Source: Granulosicoccus sp045106195 (GTDB taxonomy: Bacteria; Pseudomonadota; Gammaproteobacteria; Granulosicoccales; Granulosicoccaceae). From it: 64,000 bases of DNA. The notes under the pieces were generated by a model. That model was given only the letters and a program-made list of their open reading frames with translations. It was not told the origin of the DNA and did no database searches. This document shows positions 28,227 to 37,151 of the stretch, piece by piece (the first letter of the stretch is position 1; every line of letters starts with the position of its first letter). The position numbers and the translations under genes are program-made. Location: NCBI GenBank assembly GCA_045106195.1, contig JBGCEH010000006.1, positions 254,391-318,390 on the forward strand, given 5' to 3'.

Positions 28227-29471
28227 CTAAAGCGTTACATTGATGAAAACACCGATTCTCTGATTGTCATAGTCGATTTCCGTGTCGAATTGCCCCGGGC
28301 ACATGTCAAAAGAACGGCTTTGGTTACGGTAAAAACCGCCAATATCCATCCACCGGCGAACCGATACCCCTAATTCATAACCGAATTCAGCCTCCGATGA
28401 GCCTCGAAACGGGCAACTTCGATCAACCAGCTCTGATAACACGTATGCCTTGTGTGCTACGCGAGCAGAGTATTCCTGATCCCACTGCAAGGTCACGGTA
28501 TTGCGAATTCTACCGTCTCCTTCAGCCGCATTAAATGTTGTGGCATTGTCAATCCTGCGAGAGCCGTTCAGGGTGAATAACGCAGCTTCAGTTAATGAAT
28601 AAGCGATTTCTGCTTCAGCAATGAGGTCGCTTGTTCCATCAATCAATACGTTGTCAGAACTTATTGCAGACGAGCCAATCTCAAACGAACCCGTCAGCCG
28701 GCCAGTAGCGGCGAACCTTGCACCGACCAGGAATGCAGCTTCGGACCTGTCTCGAGTGTCAAGGTCATAATCATAATCCGAGAACCGTGCCTCGAAGGTG
28801 AGTCGTGTGTCCCGGGATAACCTAAGGGAAAAAAGTGCGAAAGGTGCAATGCGGTTGTAGGCAAAATCGTCTGCCGAGTCTACTTGACTCACAGGGTCAA
28901 GTTGCCGCATCCGGACACCGAAGTCCAGATTGCCCCTTGCCCTATCAGCACCGAATGTCCCGACTGCTGCAAAATTAAGATCGTTGAATGTAAACGGCTC
29001 ACCGATCTGGCGAGCATTACCAAAGGTTCTCTCGGCTCCCAGTTCGAAACTACGACGACTAACATCCAGTGAGGTAGCCACACGCCATTGTCGTCCGAGC
29101 ACACTTCGGCCCAGGAAATTCAGGGTGTGGTCTTGATAATCAAGTTCTGACACTGAGTGGCTGGCGTAGTCTCCTCTGTATTCAGCCCGCAGGCTGGTTG
29201 ATTTTTGTGATGCAAACCAGATGAGCGAGGGTTGCAGGGAAATTCGGGTTGTGTCTTCGACGTTGTCATTCTCGAGAAAAGCATTGTCATTTAATCCATA
29301 CTCCAGCCGAATAGAAGGATAGAGATCGGTCTCTCCCAACTTTATTCGGCCACCGTCGGGTTCGCCTTGTGCGTAAACGCCAGGTGCGGTTCCGAGAATG
29401 GCGCCAAGACACAACAGCATGACGGGGTACTGCACTCGGCGACGCAGGATTCGAGAACTAAGGTAAGACAT
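28227..29471 (-). CDS. Outer-membrane beta-barrel protein of the EPS locus
   Basis: Protein of 414 aa with a signal peptide (hydrophobic about 15-34, cleavage after VYA). The mature part alternates short amphipathic strands with Asp/Ser/Arg turns throughout, such as SLRAEYRGDYASHS and VGVFINVTL at the end. This is the look of a 16-18 strand barrel, similar to the BBP2_2-type proteins found in many EPS clusters. Two Cys near the C-terminus (residues about 350 and 395) could form a disulfide. It lies next to the short OPX gene, so I infer it forms the outer-membrane pore for polysaccharide export. Confidence 0.8.
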   Translation of the reverse strand: MSYLSSRILRRRVQYPVMLLCLGAILGTAPGVYAQGEPDGGRIKLGETDLYPSIRLEYGLNDNAFLENDNVEDTTRISLQPSLIWFASQKSTSLRAEYRGDYASHSVSELDYQDHTLNFLGRSVLGRQWRVATSLDVSRRSFELGAERTFGNARQIGEPFTFNDLNFAAVGTFGADRARGNLDFGVRMRQLDPVSQVDSADDFAYNRIAPFALFSLRLSRDTRLTFEARFSDYDYDLDTRDRSEAAFLVGARFAATGRLTGSFEIGSSAISSDNVLIDGTSDLIAEAEIAYSLTEAALFTLNGSRRIDNATTFNAAEGDGRIRNTVTLQWDQEYSARVAHKAYVLSELVDRSCPFRGSSEAEFGYELGVSVRRWMDIGGFYRNQSRSFDMCPGQFDTEIDYDNQRIGVFINVTL

Positions 29472-29542
29472 TTTTAGGATTTCCTTACAAGCATTGCTGA
29501 GTCCCTCGAATTACCGATCGGAGGTACGCTGGAGTAACAAGT

Positions 29543-30535
29543 TTACTCGATAGGCCGCGATTTGCCTGCCTTGTAGTCCCTGTACGCTATCAATAACATG
29601 GAAGTGTCATCATCCAGAGGCTCCCAATCCAGTTGTCGCTTGGCTTTTGAACAGTCCAGAACGCAGGTTTCATCGGCGATCAGGTACTGCTCGGGGTCCA
29701 TAATAGGTTTTCCAATAACATCGAAGGCACCCAACACCCATTTAACGAGGAAGGCAGGCGTTGGGATGGTAAAGGATCTGCTGTTGGCCTCGGTGATCAG
29801 GCTCTTAAGCAAGACGTTTACCGTAGGTGGATTACTGGACCCCAGATTGTAATTTTCGCTGGGCAGTCCCTTTTCAACCGCGGCCATGCAGGCACGTGCA
29901 CAATCTGTAACCGAGATGAACTGATAGTAATTACGTCCGGAACCAATAGTGGGCACTGGCAAGTTCATATCGACGAGCTTAAACAGCTTTTCCAGAATGC
30001 CAAGCCGACCGTGGCCAATGATCAAACGTGGGCGGAACAGGGTAATGTTGAACCCTTTGCCACGGTAGGTATCCACCAGCTTCTCGGTTTCATACTTTGC
30101 ATCACCATAGGGTCCTAGTGGGGCAAGCGGATGCTCTTCGGTCCGGGGATTTTCCAGAGTATGGCCGTACACCATGTCGGTGGTGTAATACACCATATTT
30201 TTCAGACCCTGCTCTTCCATCCACTGCAGCACGTTTTCGGTGCCCACATACAGGGCCTGCCAGAAATAGTCCTTACGCTCAGCCCGAGGCAAAATGGGAA
30301 CCAGCAAACGAGCGGCAAAATGGTAAACCACATCGTCAGCGCCAACCTCAATGGCGGCAAACGTGGCTTTGTCAGTCACATCCATTTTCAGGTACGTGAC
30401 ACCGTCCCGGTCGTAGTTCCCGAACTGTTCAGATTTTTTCTCATCACAGATGAGCACCTGCTCACCCTTGTCGGCCAGCAATCGGGTAAGCTCGGTACCG
30501 AGGAAACCATCGCCACCGAAAATAATGTGTTTCAT
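29543..30535 (-). CDS. NAD-dependent sugar epimerase/dehydratase
   Basis: Protein of 330 aa, extended SDR family. MKHIIFGGDGFLG is the NAD-binding motif; the catalytic YxxxK appears as YGDAK, and the preceding TTDMVYG carries Thr in the usual Ser/Thr position. The C-terminal half binds a nucleotide sugar in this family. The exact substrate cannot be read. It lies downstream of the DprE1/DprE2-like genes and upstream of the barrel gene, so it may epimerise a nucleotide sugar or the lipid-linked sugar. Confidence 0.85.
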   Translation of the reverse strand: MKHIIFGGDGFLGTELTRLLADKGEQVLICDEKKSEQFGNYDRDGVTYLKMDVTDKATFAAIEVGADDVVYHFAARLLVPILPRAERKDYFWQALYVGTENVLQWMEEQGLKNMVYYTTDMVYGHTLENPRTEEHPLAPLGPYGDAKYETEKLVDTYRGKGFNITLFRPRLIIGHGRLGILEKLFKLVDMNLPVPTIGSGRNYYQFISVTDCARACMAAVEKGLPSENYNLGSSNPPTVNVLLKSLITEANSRSFTIPTPAFLVKWVLGAFDVIGKPIMDPEQYLIADETCVLDCSKAKRQLDWEPLDDDTSMLLIAYRDYKAGKSRPIE

Positions 30536-30575
30536 TCTTTATCCTGACTTGAAAATGCGAATTTTACCGTGCTTG

Positions 30576-30953
30576 CTAGCCGCTTTTGGCGACCATCGCA
30601 ACACCGCATATGATGAATGCCACTCCGGCAACACGCCAGAGCCCTACCGATTCTGATAAAAAGTAATGTCCATATAGCGTTGTCAGGACAAATGATAGTC
30701 CTAGAAACGGATAGGCGAAACTGATCTCTACCCGGGACAACACGATAAGGTGTGAACCCATGCTGACCACCATCAGCGCCAGGCCTGCTACCACGTAAAA
30801 ATTCAATGCAACCGACGGCAACGCCCCAAAAATCCCTGCGGCATTCAATTCAAACTGCGGGATGATGGTCATGCCGTGCTTGAGTGATATTTGCGACAGA
30901 AAATTGGTCGCAATGGTAAACAGTATCAGGGGGATAAAACTGGTCATGAACAA
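30576..30953 (-). CDS. SMR/EamA-like small membrane protein, possible lipid-sugar flippase subunit
   Basis: Protein of 125 aa with four hydrophobic helices, the layout of small multidrug resistance proteins and of ArnE/ArnF. The SYP-type segment EISFAYPFLGLSFVLTTLYGHYFL is typical of the SMR/EamA superfamily. ArnE/ArnF flip undecaprenyl-phosphate-aminoarabinose. Here the gene directly follows genes predicted to make a polyprenyl-phosphate pentose, so a flippase role is a fair inference. A drug efflux role is the alternative. Confidence 0.7.
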   Translation of the reverse strand: MFMTSFIPLILFTIATNFLSQISLKHGMTIIPQFELNAAGIFGALPSVALNFYVVAGLALMVVSMGSHLIVLSRVEISFAYPFLGLSFVLTTLYGHYFLSESVGLWRVAGVAFIICGVAMVAKSG

Positions 30954-31030
30954 GCGTTCCTTATTTTAACAATGAACAATGAGTGAGTTGACCTGGTCAG
31001 CATTATTCTCACCGGCCTTGTTGAAGATTC

Positions 31031-31771
31031 CTAAATGCTGAGCTTTTTGAATATCCGCGTGGGCACTTCGCGGATGATTCGCATAATAGGCCGCCAGAAC
31101 CAGGGCGCATATACAACATCCTTACCCGCTTGCCAGCCGCTTACGACCGCCTTGGCTACCTGCTCTGCCTCAACCCACAAAACAGCCGGCTTTTTCTCTA
31201 TATCTGCCGTCATCGGACTGATAAAGAATCCGGGTTTTATGACCAGAACGCCAACACCGGCCCGTTGCATTCTACCGCGCAAACCTTCACAGAAAACACT
31301 CACAGCCCCTTTCGCGGCCCCGTAAATATAGTTTGAACTTCTGCCCCTGTCGCCAGCCACCGAACTGATGACAACAAAGCTCCCGGCCCGCCTCTGCTCA
31401 CACACATTAGCCAGACGCGTCAACAGCGAAATGGCACTGATACCATTAGTGACCATGGCAGCGTGTGTCGCATCCCATGTGCTTTCACACTGTTTCTGGT
31501 CTGGCAGAGAGCCGGCGAAGAACCAGAAAGAATCCGCATCGCTCACGGTAGACACCAGTGACTCATGCCCATCGAAGTCATCAAGATCTGCCTGCACCAC
31601 GCTGACGGTGGCTCCGCGAGCCGCAAGATCATTCTTTACCGAGTCCAGTCGTTCTGGAGAACGCCCGACAAGCACCAGTGCGTGACCCGCTTCTGCCAGT
31701 AATCTGCAGCAGCCTTGTGCCAGATGCGATGTTGCACCGAATACAACGATTGTTTCCGTACGTTCAGACAT
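31031..31771 (-). CDS. DprE2-like short-chain reductase (polyprenyl-phosphoryl-2-keto-pentose reductase)
   Basis: Protein of 246 aa, classical SDR. The N-terminal VVFGATSHLAQG replaces the usual TGxxxGIG, as in DprE2. The catalytic Ser and YxxxK lie in VISSVAGDRGRSSNYIYGAAK, close to the DprE2 pattern that I recall. In mycobacteria DprE2 reduces the keto intermediate produced by DprE1, giving polyprenyl-phosphoryl-arabinose. It lies three bases after the DprE1-like gene. The family match is good; the substrate is inferred from context. Confidence 0.8.
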   Translation of the reverse strand: MSERTETIVVFGATSHLAQGCCRLLAEAGHALVLVGRSPERLDSVKNDLAARGATVSVVQADLDDFDGHESLVSTVSDADSFWFFAGSLPDQKQCESTWDATHAAMVTNGISAISLLTRLANVCEQRRAGSFVVISSVAGDRGRSSNYIYGAAKGAVSVFCEGLRGRMQRAGVGVLVIKPGFFISPMTADIEKKPAVLWVEAEQVAKAVVSGWQAGKDVVYAPWFWRPIMRIIREVPTRIFKKLSI

Positions 31772-31774
31772 GTT

Positions 31775-33112
31775 CTAGAATTCCGGGGGTTTAACACGTT
31801 GCCAATAATCAGATTGATAAGCCGTATCCGTGTACTGCATGAATTCACGCACCCTCGGAAACGAGGCCTCGAATGACGCCGCTGACATCAGACGGTCCTT
31901 GGCAGGATAAATAGCGCCACTGGCTGCAATCACAATCGCTTCAAGCTCTTTGAGCAATCGCTCAGTCGTGCCACGTCGGTATGCAAAATCCAGAGCCAGA
32001 CAAAAGCCGGGCCTTGGAAATGACAACATGCCCGGTGACACCGACGCACCAAAAATTTTCAGTACCGCCAGGAACGAGCCCAGTCCAGAGCGGCGGATAC
32101 GTTCCATAACCTCGACAAGCGCTGCTCGTTCAGCGTTCGGGACTACAAACTGGAACTGATAAAAACCGTTTGAACCATAGATGCGATTCCAGTGAGCGAT
32201 GGCATCCAGTGGATAGAAAAGCTTGTCGATAACCACGGTTTCCTGCTGCCTGGAGGCTCTGGCGTTGGCGTGATAATAGAGCGAGTTGAAGGCACTGATG
32301 GACAGGCGATTAAGTGCCATGGATGGAAAACTGAACGGCACACTCAAACGGTTGGCATCTGCGCGCACATACTGCGCTTCGGCGTCCGCGTGGTTAGCGG
32401 CTGTTAAAATACCGCGTGCCTCGTTACGACCCGTGGACAAGCAGTCGAGCCAGGCAACAGTGTACTCATGCGTTTTCTCGTAAGTGCCACTGAGAGCCGT
32501 GAATTCATCCAGCCCGTGAAACGGCACGTTAAGGCAATCCATTAACGGACCTTTCACCGGTATCAGAGATATTTCGATGCTCAGCATAAGGCCAGTCAAG
32601 CCCAGACCGCCAATGCTGGCGTGGTATAAATCAACATGGCTTTCCGGTGAACAATGGAAACTTTCGCCGCTGGATTTTACCAGGGTGAAAGATTGAACAT
32701 GTTGACCGAAGGAGCCACGAGCATGATGGTTCTTGCCATGTACATCATTGGCGACAGCGCCACCGAGCGTTACAAAGCTTGTACCCGGACTCACCGGCAC
32801 ACACCATCCAGCAGGCAACGCCACTGAAAGGATATCGCGCATGGTGACGCCAGGGTCGGCACATAGCCGGCCCCGCTCCTTATCGAAGCTGAGGATCTTG
32901 TTGAGGTAGCGGGTATCTATGAGGGTACCCTGAGAATTCAGGCAACTATCGCCATAACTTCGACCATTACCGAACGCAAGAAAGCTGGCAGAGGTGTTGC
33001 TCTGATTGCCCACGGCTCCAACGGTGACGCTGCCAGCATCTCTTCGCCATGCCGGCGCAACCGCCGCCTGCTCTTTTTTTGCTGGTATACCCCAGGATCG
33101 ATAAGCGCTCAT
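31775..33112 (-). CDS. DprE1-like FAD-dependent oxidase
   Basis: Protein of 445 aa. An FAD-binding PCMH domain (FLAFGNGRSYGDSC; GGAVANDVHGKNHHARGSFG) is followed by an aldonolactone-oxidase-like C-terminal half (GSFLAVLKIFG; LSFPRPGFCLALDF). These blocks match mycobacterial DprE1, which oxidises the 2-OH of decaprenyl-phosphoryl-ribose. The residue aligned by eye with M. tuberculosis Cys387, the benzothiazinone target, is Ala373 here. It lies between the HAD-UbiA fusion (four-base gap) and the DprE2-like gene (three-base gap), so all three are one operon. Confidence 0.85.
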   Translation of the reverse strand: MSAYRSWGIPAKKEQAAVAPAWRRDAGSVTVGAVGNQSNTSASFLAFGNGRSYGDSCLNSQGTLIDTRYLNKILSFDKERGRLCADPGVTMRDILSVALPAGWCVPVSPGTSFVTLGGAVANDVHGKNHHARGSFGQHVQSFTLVKSSGESFHCSPESHVDLYHASIGGLGLTGLMLSIEISLIPVKGPLMDCLNVPFHGLDEFTALSGTYEKTHEYTVAWLDCLSTGRNEARGILTAANHADAEAQYVRADANRLSVPFSFPSMALNRLSISAFNSLYYHANARASRQQETVVIDKLFYPLDAIAHWNRIYGSNGFYQFQFVVPNAERAALVEVMERIRRSGLGSFLAVLKIFGASVSPGMLSFPRPGFCLALDFAYRRGTTERLLKELEAIVIAASGAIYPAKDRLMSAASFEASFPRVREFMQYTDTAYQSDYWQRVKPPEF

Positions 33113-33116
33113 TGCC

Positions 33117-34556
33117 CTAGAGAAGAAACCCGATAGAGACGACCATTAAAAAACACAGTAGCGTGAACAGGCTGGCACGGTCCTTGAGCACATACACAAT
33201 GGGATCCTCATGAACCTTGCCACGCGAGGTCATCAACCAAAGGCGACCTATCCAGTAGAGAAACCCCGGACACAATACCCACAGAACTTCGGGGCGTGAA
33301 TAGTTCTGCAGTACTTTTTCACTGTTTATGAACAGGGCAATAACCAGCACGGCAACATAACCCGCAGCAACTCCTGCAGAAGTCAGCAATGGCAAATCAG
33401 CGACAGAATATCCCCGGCCATTGGCAGCCTCACGCCCCTCGTTTTTAAGGTTAGTCAATTCACTTACCCGCTTGGCAAGCGCAAAACTGGTGAAGATAAA
33501 CACGGAGAATGCGAGCAACCAGAACGAGTGCTCTGCCTCGATGACAAGGGTTCCACCAATGATCCGCAGTGTGTGCAATACCGCAATGGTGATGACGTCG
33601 AGAATCACCTCTTTTTTCAGCGCAAATGAATACGCCAGTGTGGTTACCAGATACACCAGCATCAACAGGGCGAAGCTGGGTGGAAGAATCAGGGCCAGAC
33701 ACACGGCAGCCCCTAACAAACCTGCACTGACCATTATGCCGTGCTTGATCGAAATACTGCCGCAGGCGAGGGGCCTGTGTTGCTTGGTGGAATTTTGCCT
33801 ATCGGAGGCGAGGTCCAACAGATCATTGATAATGTAGGTGGCTGAGGCCATCATGCTGAAGGCCAGAAACCCAAGCAAGGCCATGGCCACCGAATACAGA
33901 TGGCCTAGTTGCTGATCCAGAAACAGCGGTACCAGAATAAGCAGATTTTTCGTCCATTGATGCAGGCGAATCATCTTGAGTACGCCACGCAATCCCCCCC
34001 CCTCGTGAGAGAGATTCTTTTCGAAGCGGATGTCTGCATAACGGGGCTGATCACTGCTTAGCCCAGCGAACCAGGAATTTCTGGCCACCAGCCAGACTTT
34101 ACGGTCCGGGGTGTCGTTGCCGACGTAGTCAAATCCTTTCTCACCATAGAGTTTGATGAGCAGCTTTTGTTTGTCCCGACCTGTGAGATTGACCTGGTCG
34201 TCTGACCCATACGCCTCAGAAAACAGGGGGTAGCGCTTTTTTATCGCATCGGCCACGCGCTGATTACTCCCCGTGACGAGAATAATACGCCGACTCTCAC
34301 TGGCAGCAACAAGGCAGTCCAGCAAGCGTTCGTTGACTGGCAACGGTAACTGGCTGATATCAACCCGTCGGCTTATCTGTGCCTTGAGATTTGCCTTGCC
34401 ACCGATAAACCAGAAAACCACATTGAAAACCAGCCATGGACGGGATTTGAGCAAGCACAAAACCGACTCGAAAAGCATATCTGTTTTCAGAAACGAGCCA
34501 TCCAGATCCACACACAGTGGAAAGTCAGGATCTATTTCGGTCTGGGGGGAGGACAT
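33117..34556 (-). CDS. HAD phosphatase-UbiA prenyltransferase fusion, DPPR synthase-like
   Basis: Protein of 479 aa in two parts. Residues 1-165 form a HAD domain with all four motifs: DLDG (Asp17 and Asp19), LVTGSNQ (Thr95), GRDKQK and GNDTPDRKVW. Residues 190-479 form a UbiA membrane prenyltransferase with about eight helices and the NDLLDLASDR metal-binding motif (Asn244 to Asp252). Mycobacterial DPPR synthase, a UbiA protein, joins polyprenyl phosphate with phosphoribosyl pyrophosphate; the 5-phosphate is then removed. The HAD domain could do that removal. It heads the minus-strand operon and is divergent from the VanZ gene. Confidence 0.82.
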   Translation of the reverse strand: MSSPQTEIDPDFPLCVDLDGSFLKTDMLFESVLCLLKSRPWLVFNVVFWFIGGKANLKAQISRRVDISQLPLPVNERLLDCLVAASESRRIILVTGSNQRVADAIKKRYPLFSEAYGSDDQVNLTGRDKQKLLIKLYGEKGFDYVGNDTPDRKVWLVARNSWFAGLSSDQPRYADIRFEKNLSHEGGGLRGVLKMIRLHQWTKNLLILVPLFLDQQLGHLYSVAMALLGFLAFSMMASATYIINDLLDLASDRQNSTKQHRPLACGSISIKHGIMVSAGLLGAAVCLALILPPSFALLMLVYLVTTLAYSFALKKEVILDVITIAVLHTLRIIGGTLVIEAEHSFWLLAFSVFIFTSFALAKRVSELTNLKNEGREAANGRGYSVADLPLLTSAGVAAGYVAVLVIALFINSEKVLQNYSRPEVLWVLCPGFLYWIGRLWLMTSRGKVHEDPIVYVLKDRASLFTLLCFLMVVSIGFLL

Positions 34557-34822
34557 CAGAGCGCACGCTCAACGAGATAATCCGCCATTGTATCGCGGTA
34601 AAGCGATGATGATGGAGACACTATTACCAAAATTATTCGGCATATTATTGACGAACCATGAATACCTGTTAACCAATGCTCATAAAACGCGTTTCAATTG
34701 GGTATTCGAGCAGAATAATGTCATGCTTAAATCAGACCGGACATCGAGTCTGGTGACCGTCCTGAACACTGTGGCTCTCACTGCTATATTCAGTCGGCTT
34801 ATGACATCAGCGCGTTCTCTAC

Positions 34823-35974
34823 ATGGATTATAGTCAACTCAAAGAAGAGCTTTTGTGGTCGAGAGACACACGTCCGCGCAGTTTTGTTCTGTTCTGCATT
34901 TTTCTGCTGATGACAACCCTGCTCACCTGGGCAATTGGTCTTCTGGACAATCGCTATATTGCGCTGGAGCATGAGGGTTTCGGTGAAGTTTTTCCCGCGC
35001 AGATCGATAGCTGGACCAGAGTGGGCGAGAGCAGCATGACCCGATCAGCAGTCACCACCATTGATGTCTACCCGGAAACCGGCACTGATAGCGGTGCAAC
35101 GTTTGTCATGGCCCTGCCTGACTCTCTCGGCGCAGATTACAACCTCATCAGAGTTCGTTCGATAGTCTACACCATGGCCAGACCCTCAAATCCCGACCTT
35201 AAAACAGATGCTGGCGTCCTTTTGCGCCTGCTGGACAGAAACGACGATATTTTCCAGCACTCCTGGGTGTCCAGACTCACCGGAGACTTCGACACACATA
35301 GAGATGAATATCTCACGGTTATTGATCCGAAAACAGAATCCATCAAAATCCGGTTTTCAAACAGAAAAAGCGATGGCAGCTTTTCTTTAGAAAAAGTGGA
35401 TGTGGACATTGTAAAAATATCACCGTTCTACCGGTTTTTCTTTTTACCGGCACTGGTATTGATGTGGGCAGCCTTATTGCTGGTCAGCGCTATCTACGTC
35501 ATTCGTAAATCGGGTAGACGAAAAACGCTGATGCTGGTCGGCGTCGTATCGTTCATGATATTGGGTATTCTATTGCCCAACAGCTTGCGGGACTCCATTG
35601 TCCATCCCGTGTTTGATCAGCTAAAGGCACTGGGTCTGGCCGGCAATAGCGTAGCGCTGGTACATTACTACAAAGCTGGCCACTTCCTGGTTTTTTTCCT
35701 GATCTCGTTAATCCTGTTCTATACCGCCAAGCAGTTACGCATCAGTAAAACGGATTTGTTTGGCGTCTTGTGTGTGGTGGCCATAGCAACAGAAGGCGCA
35801 CAGCTTCATCTGTTTTTCCGCTCGACTCAGCCGATTGACATTTTCATCGATACCGCGGGGATCGCCCTTGCCCTGCTGGTCTATCACGCAACCCACAAGA
35901 AATTTGGCAGCAGGGAAAAAAAATCCAGTCGCCGTAAAAAGAGACGACGCTCAAAACAAAAGGCCGTGGAGTAG
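34823..35974 (+). CDS. Membrane protein with C-terminal VanZ-like domain
   Basis: Protein of 383 aa. One N-terminal helix (about 20-40) is followed by a soluble, beta-looking region of about 155 residues (45-200), presumably periplasmic. Four to five helices follow. The VanZ signature includes HYYKAGHFLVFFLISL and EGAQLHLFFRSTQPIDIFIDTAG. The C-terminus is a run of Lys/Arg/Ser. VanZ itself is linked to teicoplanin resistance, and VanZ-like proteins are common in EPS loci with no settled role. It is the only plus-strand gene between the two minus-strand EPS blocks. Confidence 0.75.
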   Translation: MDYSQLKEELLWSRDTRPRSFVLFCIFLLMTTLLTWAIGLLDNRYIALEHEGFGEVFPAQIDSWTRVGESSMTRSAVTTIDVYPETGTDSGATFVMALPDSLGADYNLIRVRSIVYTMARPSNPDLKTDAGVLLRLLDRNDDIFQHSWVSRLTGDFDTHRDEYLTVIDPKTESIKIRFSNRKSDGSFSLEKVDVDIVKISPFYRFFFLPALVLMWAALLLVSAIYVIRKSGRRKTLMLVGVVSFMILGILLPNSLRDSIVHPVFDQLKALGLAGNSVALVHYYKAGHFLVFFLISLILFYTAKQLRISKTDLFGVLCVVAIATEGAQLHLFFRSTQPIDIFIDTAGIALALLVYHATHKKFGSREKKSSRRKKRRRSKQKAVE

Positions 35975-36014
35975 CTCGTTAACATCAACGGCTCACTGCC
36001 CTGCTCTACCCTGT

Positions 36015-37106
36015 CTACGCTACCCTGCCCAGCGGTGGCACATGGTGGAGTGCACGGTACATGGCAGCCACAACCTGTTTTTTCTCGATCAACGGCCTGG
36101 CAGCCTCTGATACGGCTTCGCGATTGACATCTATCATTTCGTCAGCGTATGCCAGAATGGCATCAAAGTCGGCTGCTCCATCGCGATGGTAGGGAAACGT
36201 ATTGTCGAAAATATCCTTGTGCCCGGCATAGACAGGTAGCCCTGCCCGAAGATACTCTCGTGCTTTCAATGTGTTGCCTTCGGTAAAGCGCTTGCGATGT
36301 ATTCCAAACGTGCTCAAGCCCAACGTGCAAAACGCCATCAGCTTGTCCACTTCAGGCTTGTCCATAAAGCCGTGCGCCACAAATCTGGGGTCTTTGGCAA
36401 GCTGCACTTGCTGAGACTCCGTCAAACGCCCAACGATATGCAGCTTGAAATCACGAGAACATCTTTCTGCAGCATCAAATAGCAAGTCCAGGCCCATCCA
36501 GATGGGAAACTCCGATGACAGGAATATGAACTCATGACAATCAGCATTCAATGACTGCTGAGGTAACACGGGTGCGTCTCCATAAACGGCACCATTGCCG
36601 TAATGAATAACCATTTTTTCCGAATCGCCTGACCTTGCTTTCTGGTATTGACCAATCTGGTTGGTGACACAGGCAATGGCATTGACATGCCTTAGGGTAA
36701 GACGCCCTATTGCCTGCTCGCAAAGCGCCAGTACACGGCTACGCGGATTGCCATTGCCGACAAGCTCATAAACTTCCATGGTGTGATGCATGGTGACGAC
36801 CGGAATGGAACAAGACTTTATAAAGCGATACTGATACGGATCGTATTTGGCGTAGCGCAACATGATGAGATCAAACGAGGGAATCTGCTCTTCCAGCCAA
36901 CGGTAGTAGGCGCTTTTGAATGCACGATAACCATTATCCCTGGATCCCGGCACGGTAATGGGGCTATCAGTATGGCCATTGCACACCATGCGCGAGCTCC
37001 AGGTGATTCCCAGCTCGTCGGCAGCCTGCTGTTCGTATTCCATCTGGCGAACAACACCGATCATGGGCGCGCGCATGTGCGCTGCATGCAGAACCCTCAA
37101 GGTCAT
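36015..37106 (-). CDS. Glycosyltransferase, GT-B fold
   Basis: Protein of 363 aa. The N-terminal half begins LRVLHAAHMRAPMIGVVRQ. The C-terminal nucleotide-sugar domain carries an EX7E motif in FTEGNTLKAREYLRAGLPVYAG. These fit retaining GT4-like enzymes. It has no membrane helix and should act at the cytoplasmic face of the inner membrane, adding a sugar to the EPS repeat unit. Donor and acceptor are unknown. It lies 45 bases after the GT4 gene at 37152 on the same strand, and is convergent with the VanZ gene. Confidence 0.82.
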   Translation of the reverse strand: MTLRVLHAAHMRAPMIGVVRQMEYEQQAADELGITWSSRMVCNGHTDSPITVPGSRDNGYRAFKSAYYRWLEEQIPSFDLIMLRYAKYDPYQYRFIKSCSIPVVTMHHTMEVYELVGNGNPRSRVLALCEQAIGRLTLRHVNAIACVTNQIGQYQKARSGDSEKMVIHYGNGAVYGDAPVLPQQSLNADCHEFIFLSSEFPIWMGLDLLFDAAERCSRDFKLHIVGRLTESQQVQLAKDPRFVAHGFMDKPEVDKLMAFCTLGLSTFGIHRKRFTEGNTLKAREYLRAGLPVYAGHKDIFDNTFPYHRDGAADFDAILAYADEMIDVNREAVSEAARPLIEKKQVVAAMYRALHHVPPLGRVA

Positions 37107-37151
37107 GACTGAAATTTCCTGGCTGAGTACGCTTGAGCAAAAACCACCGGG

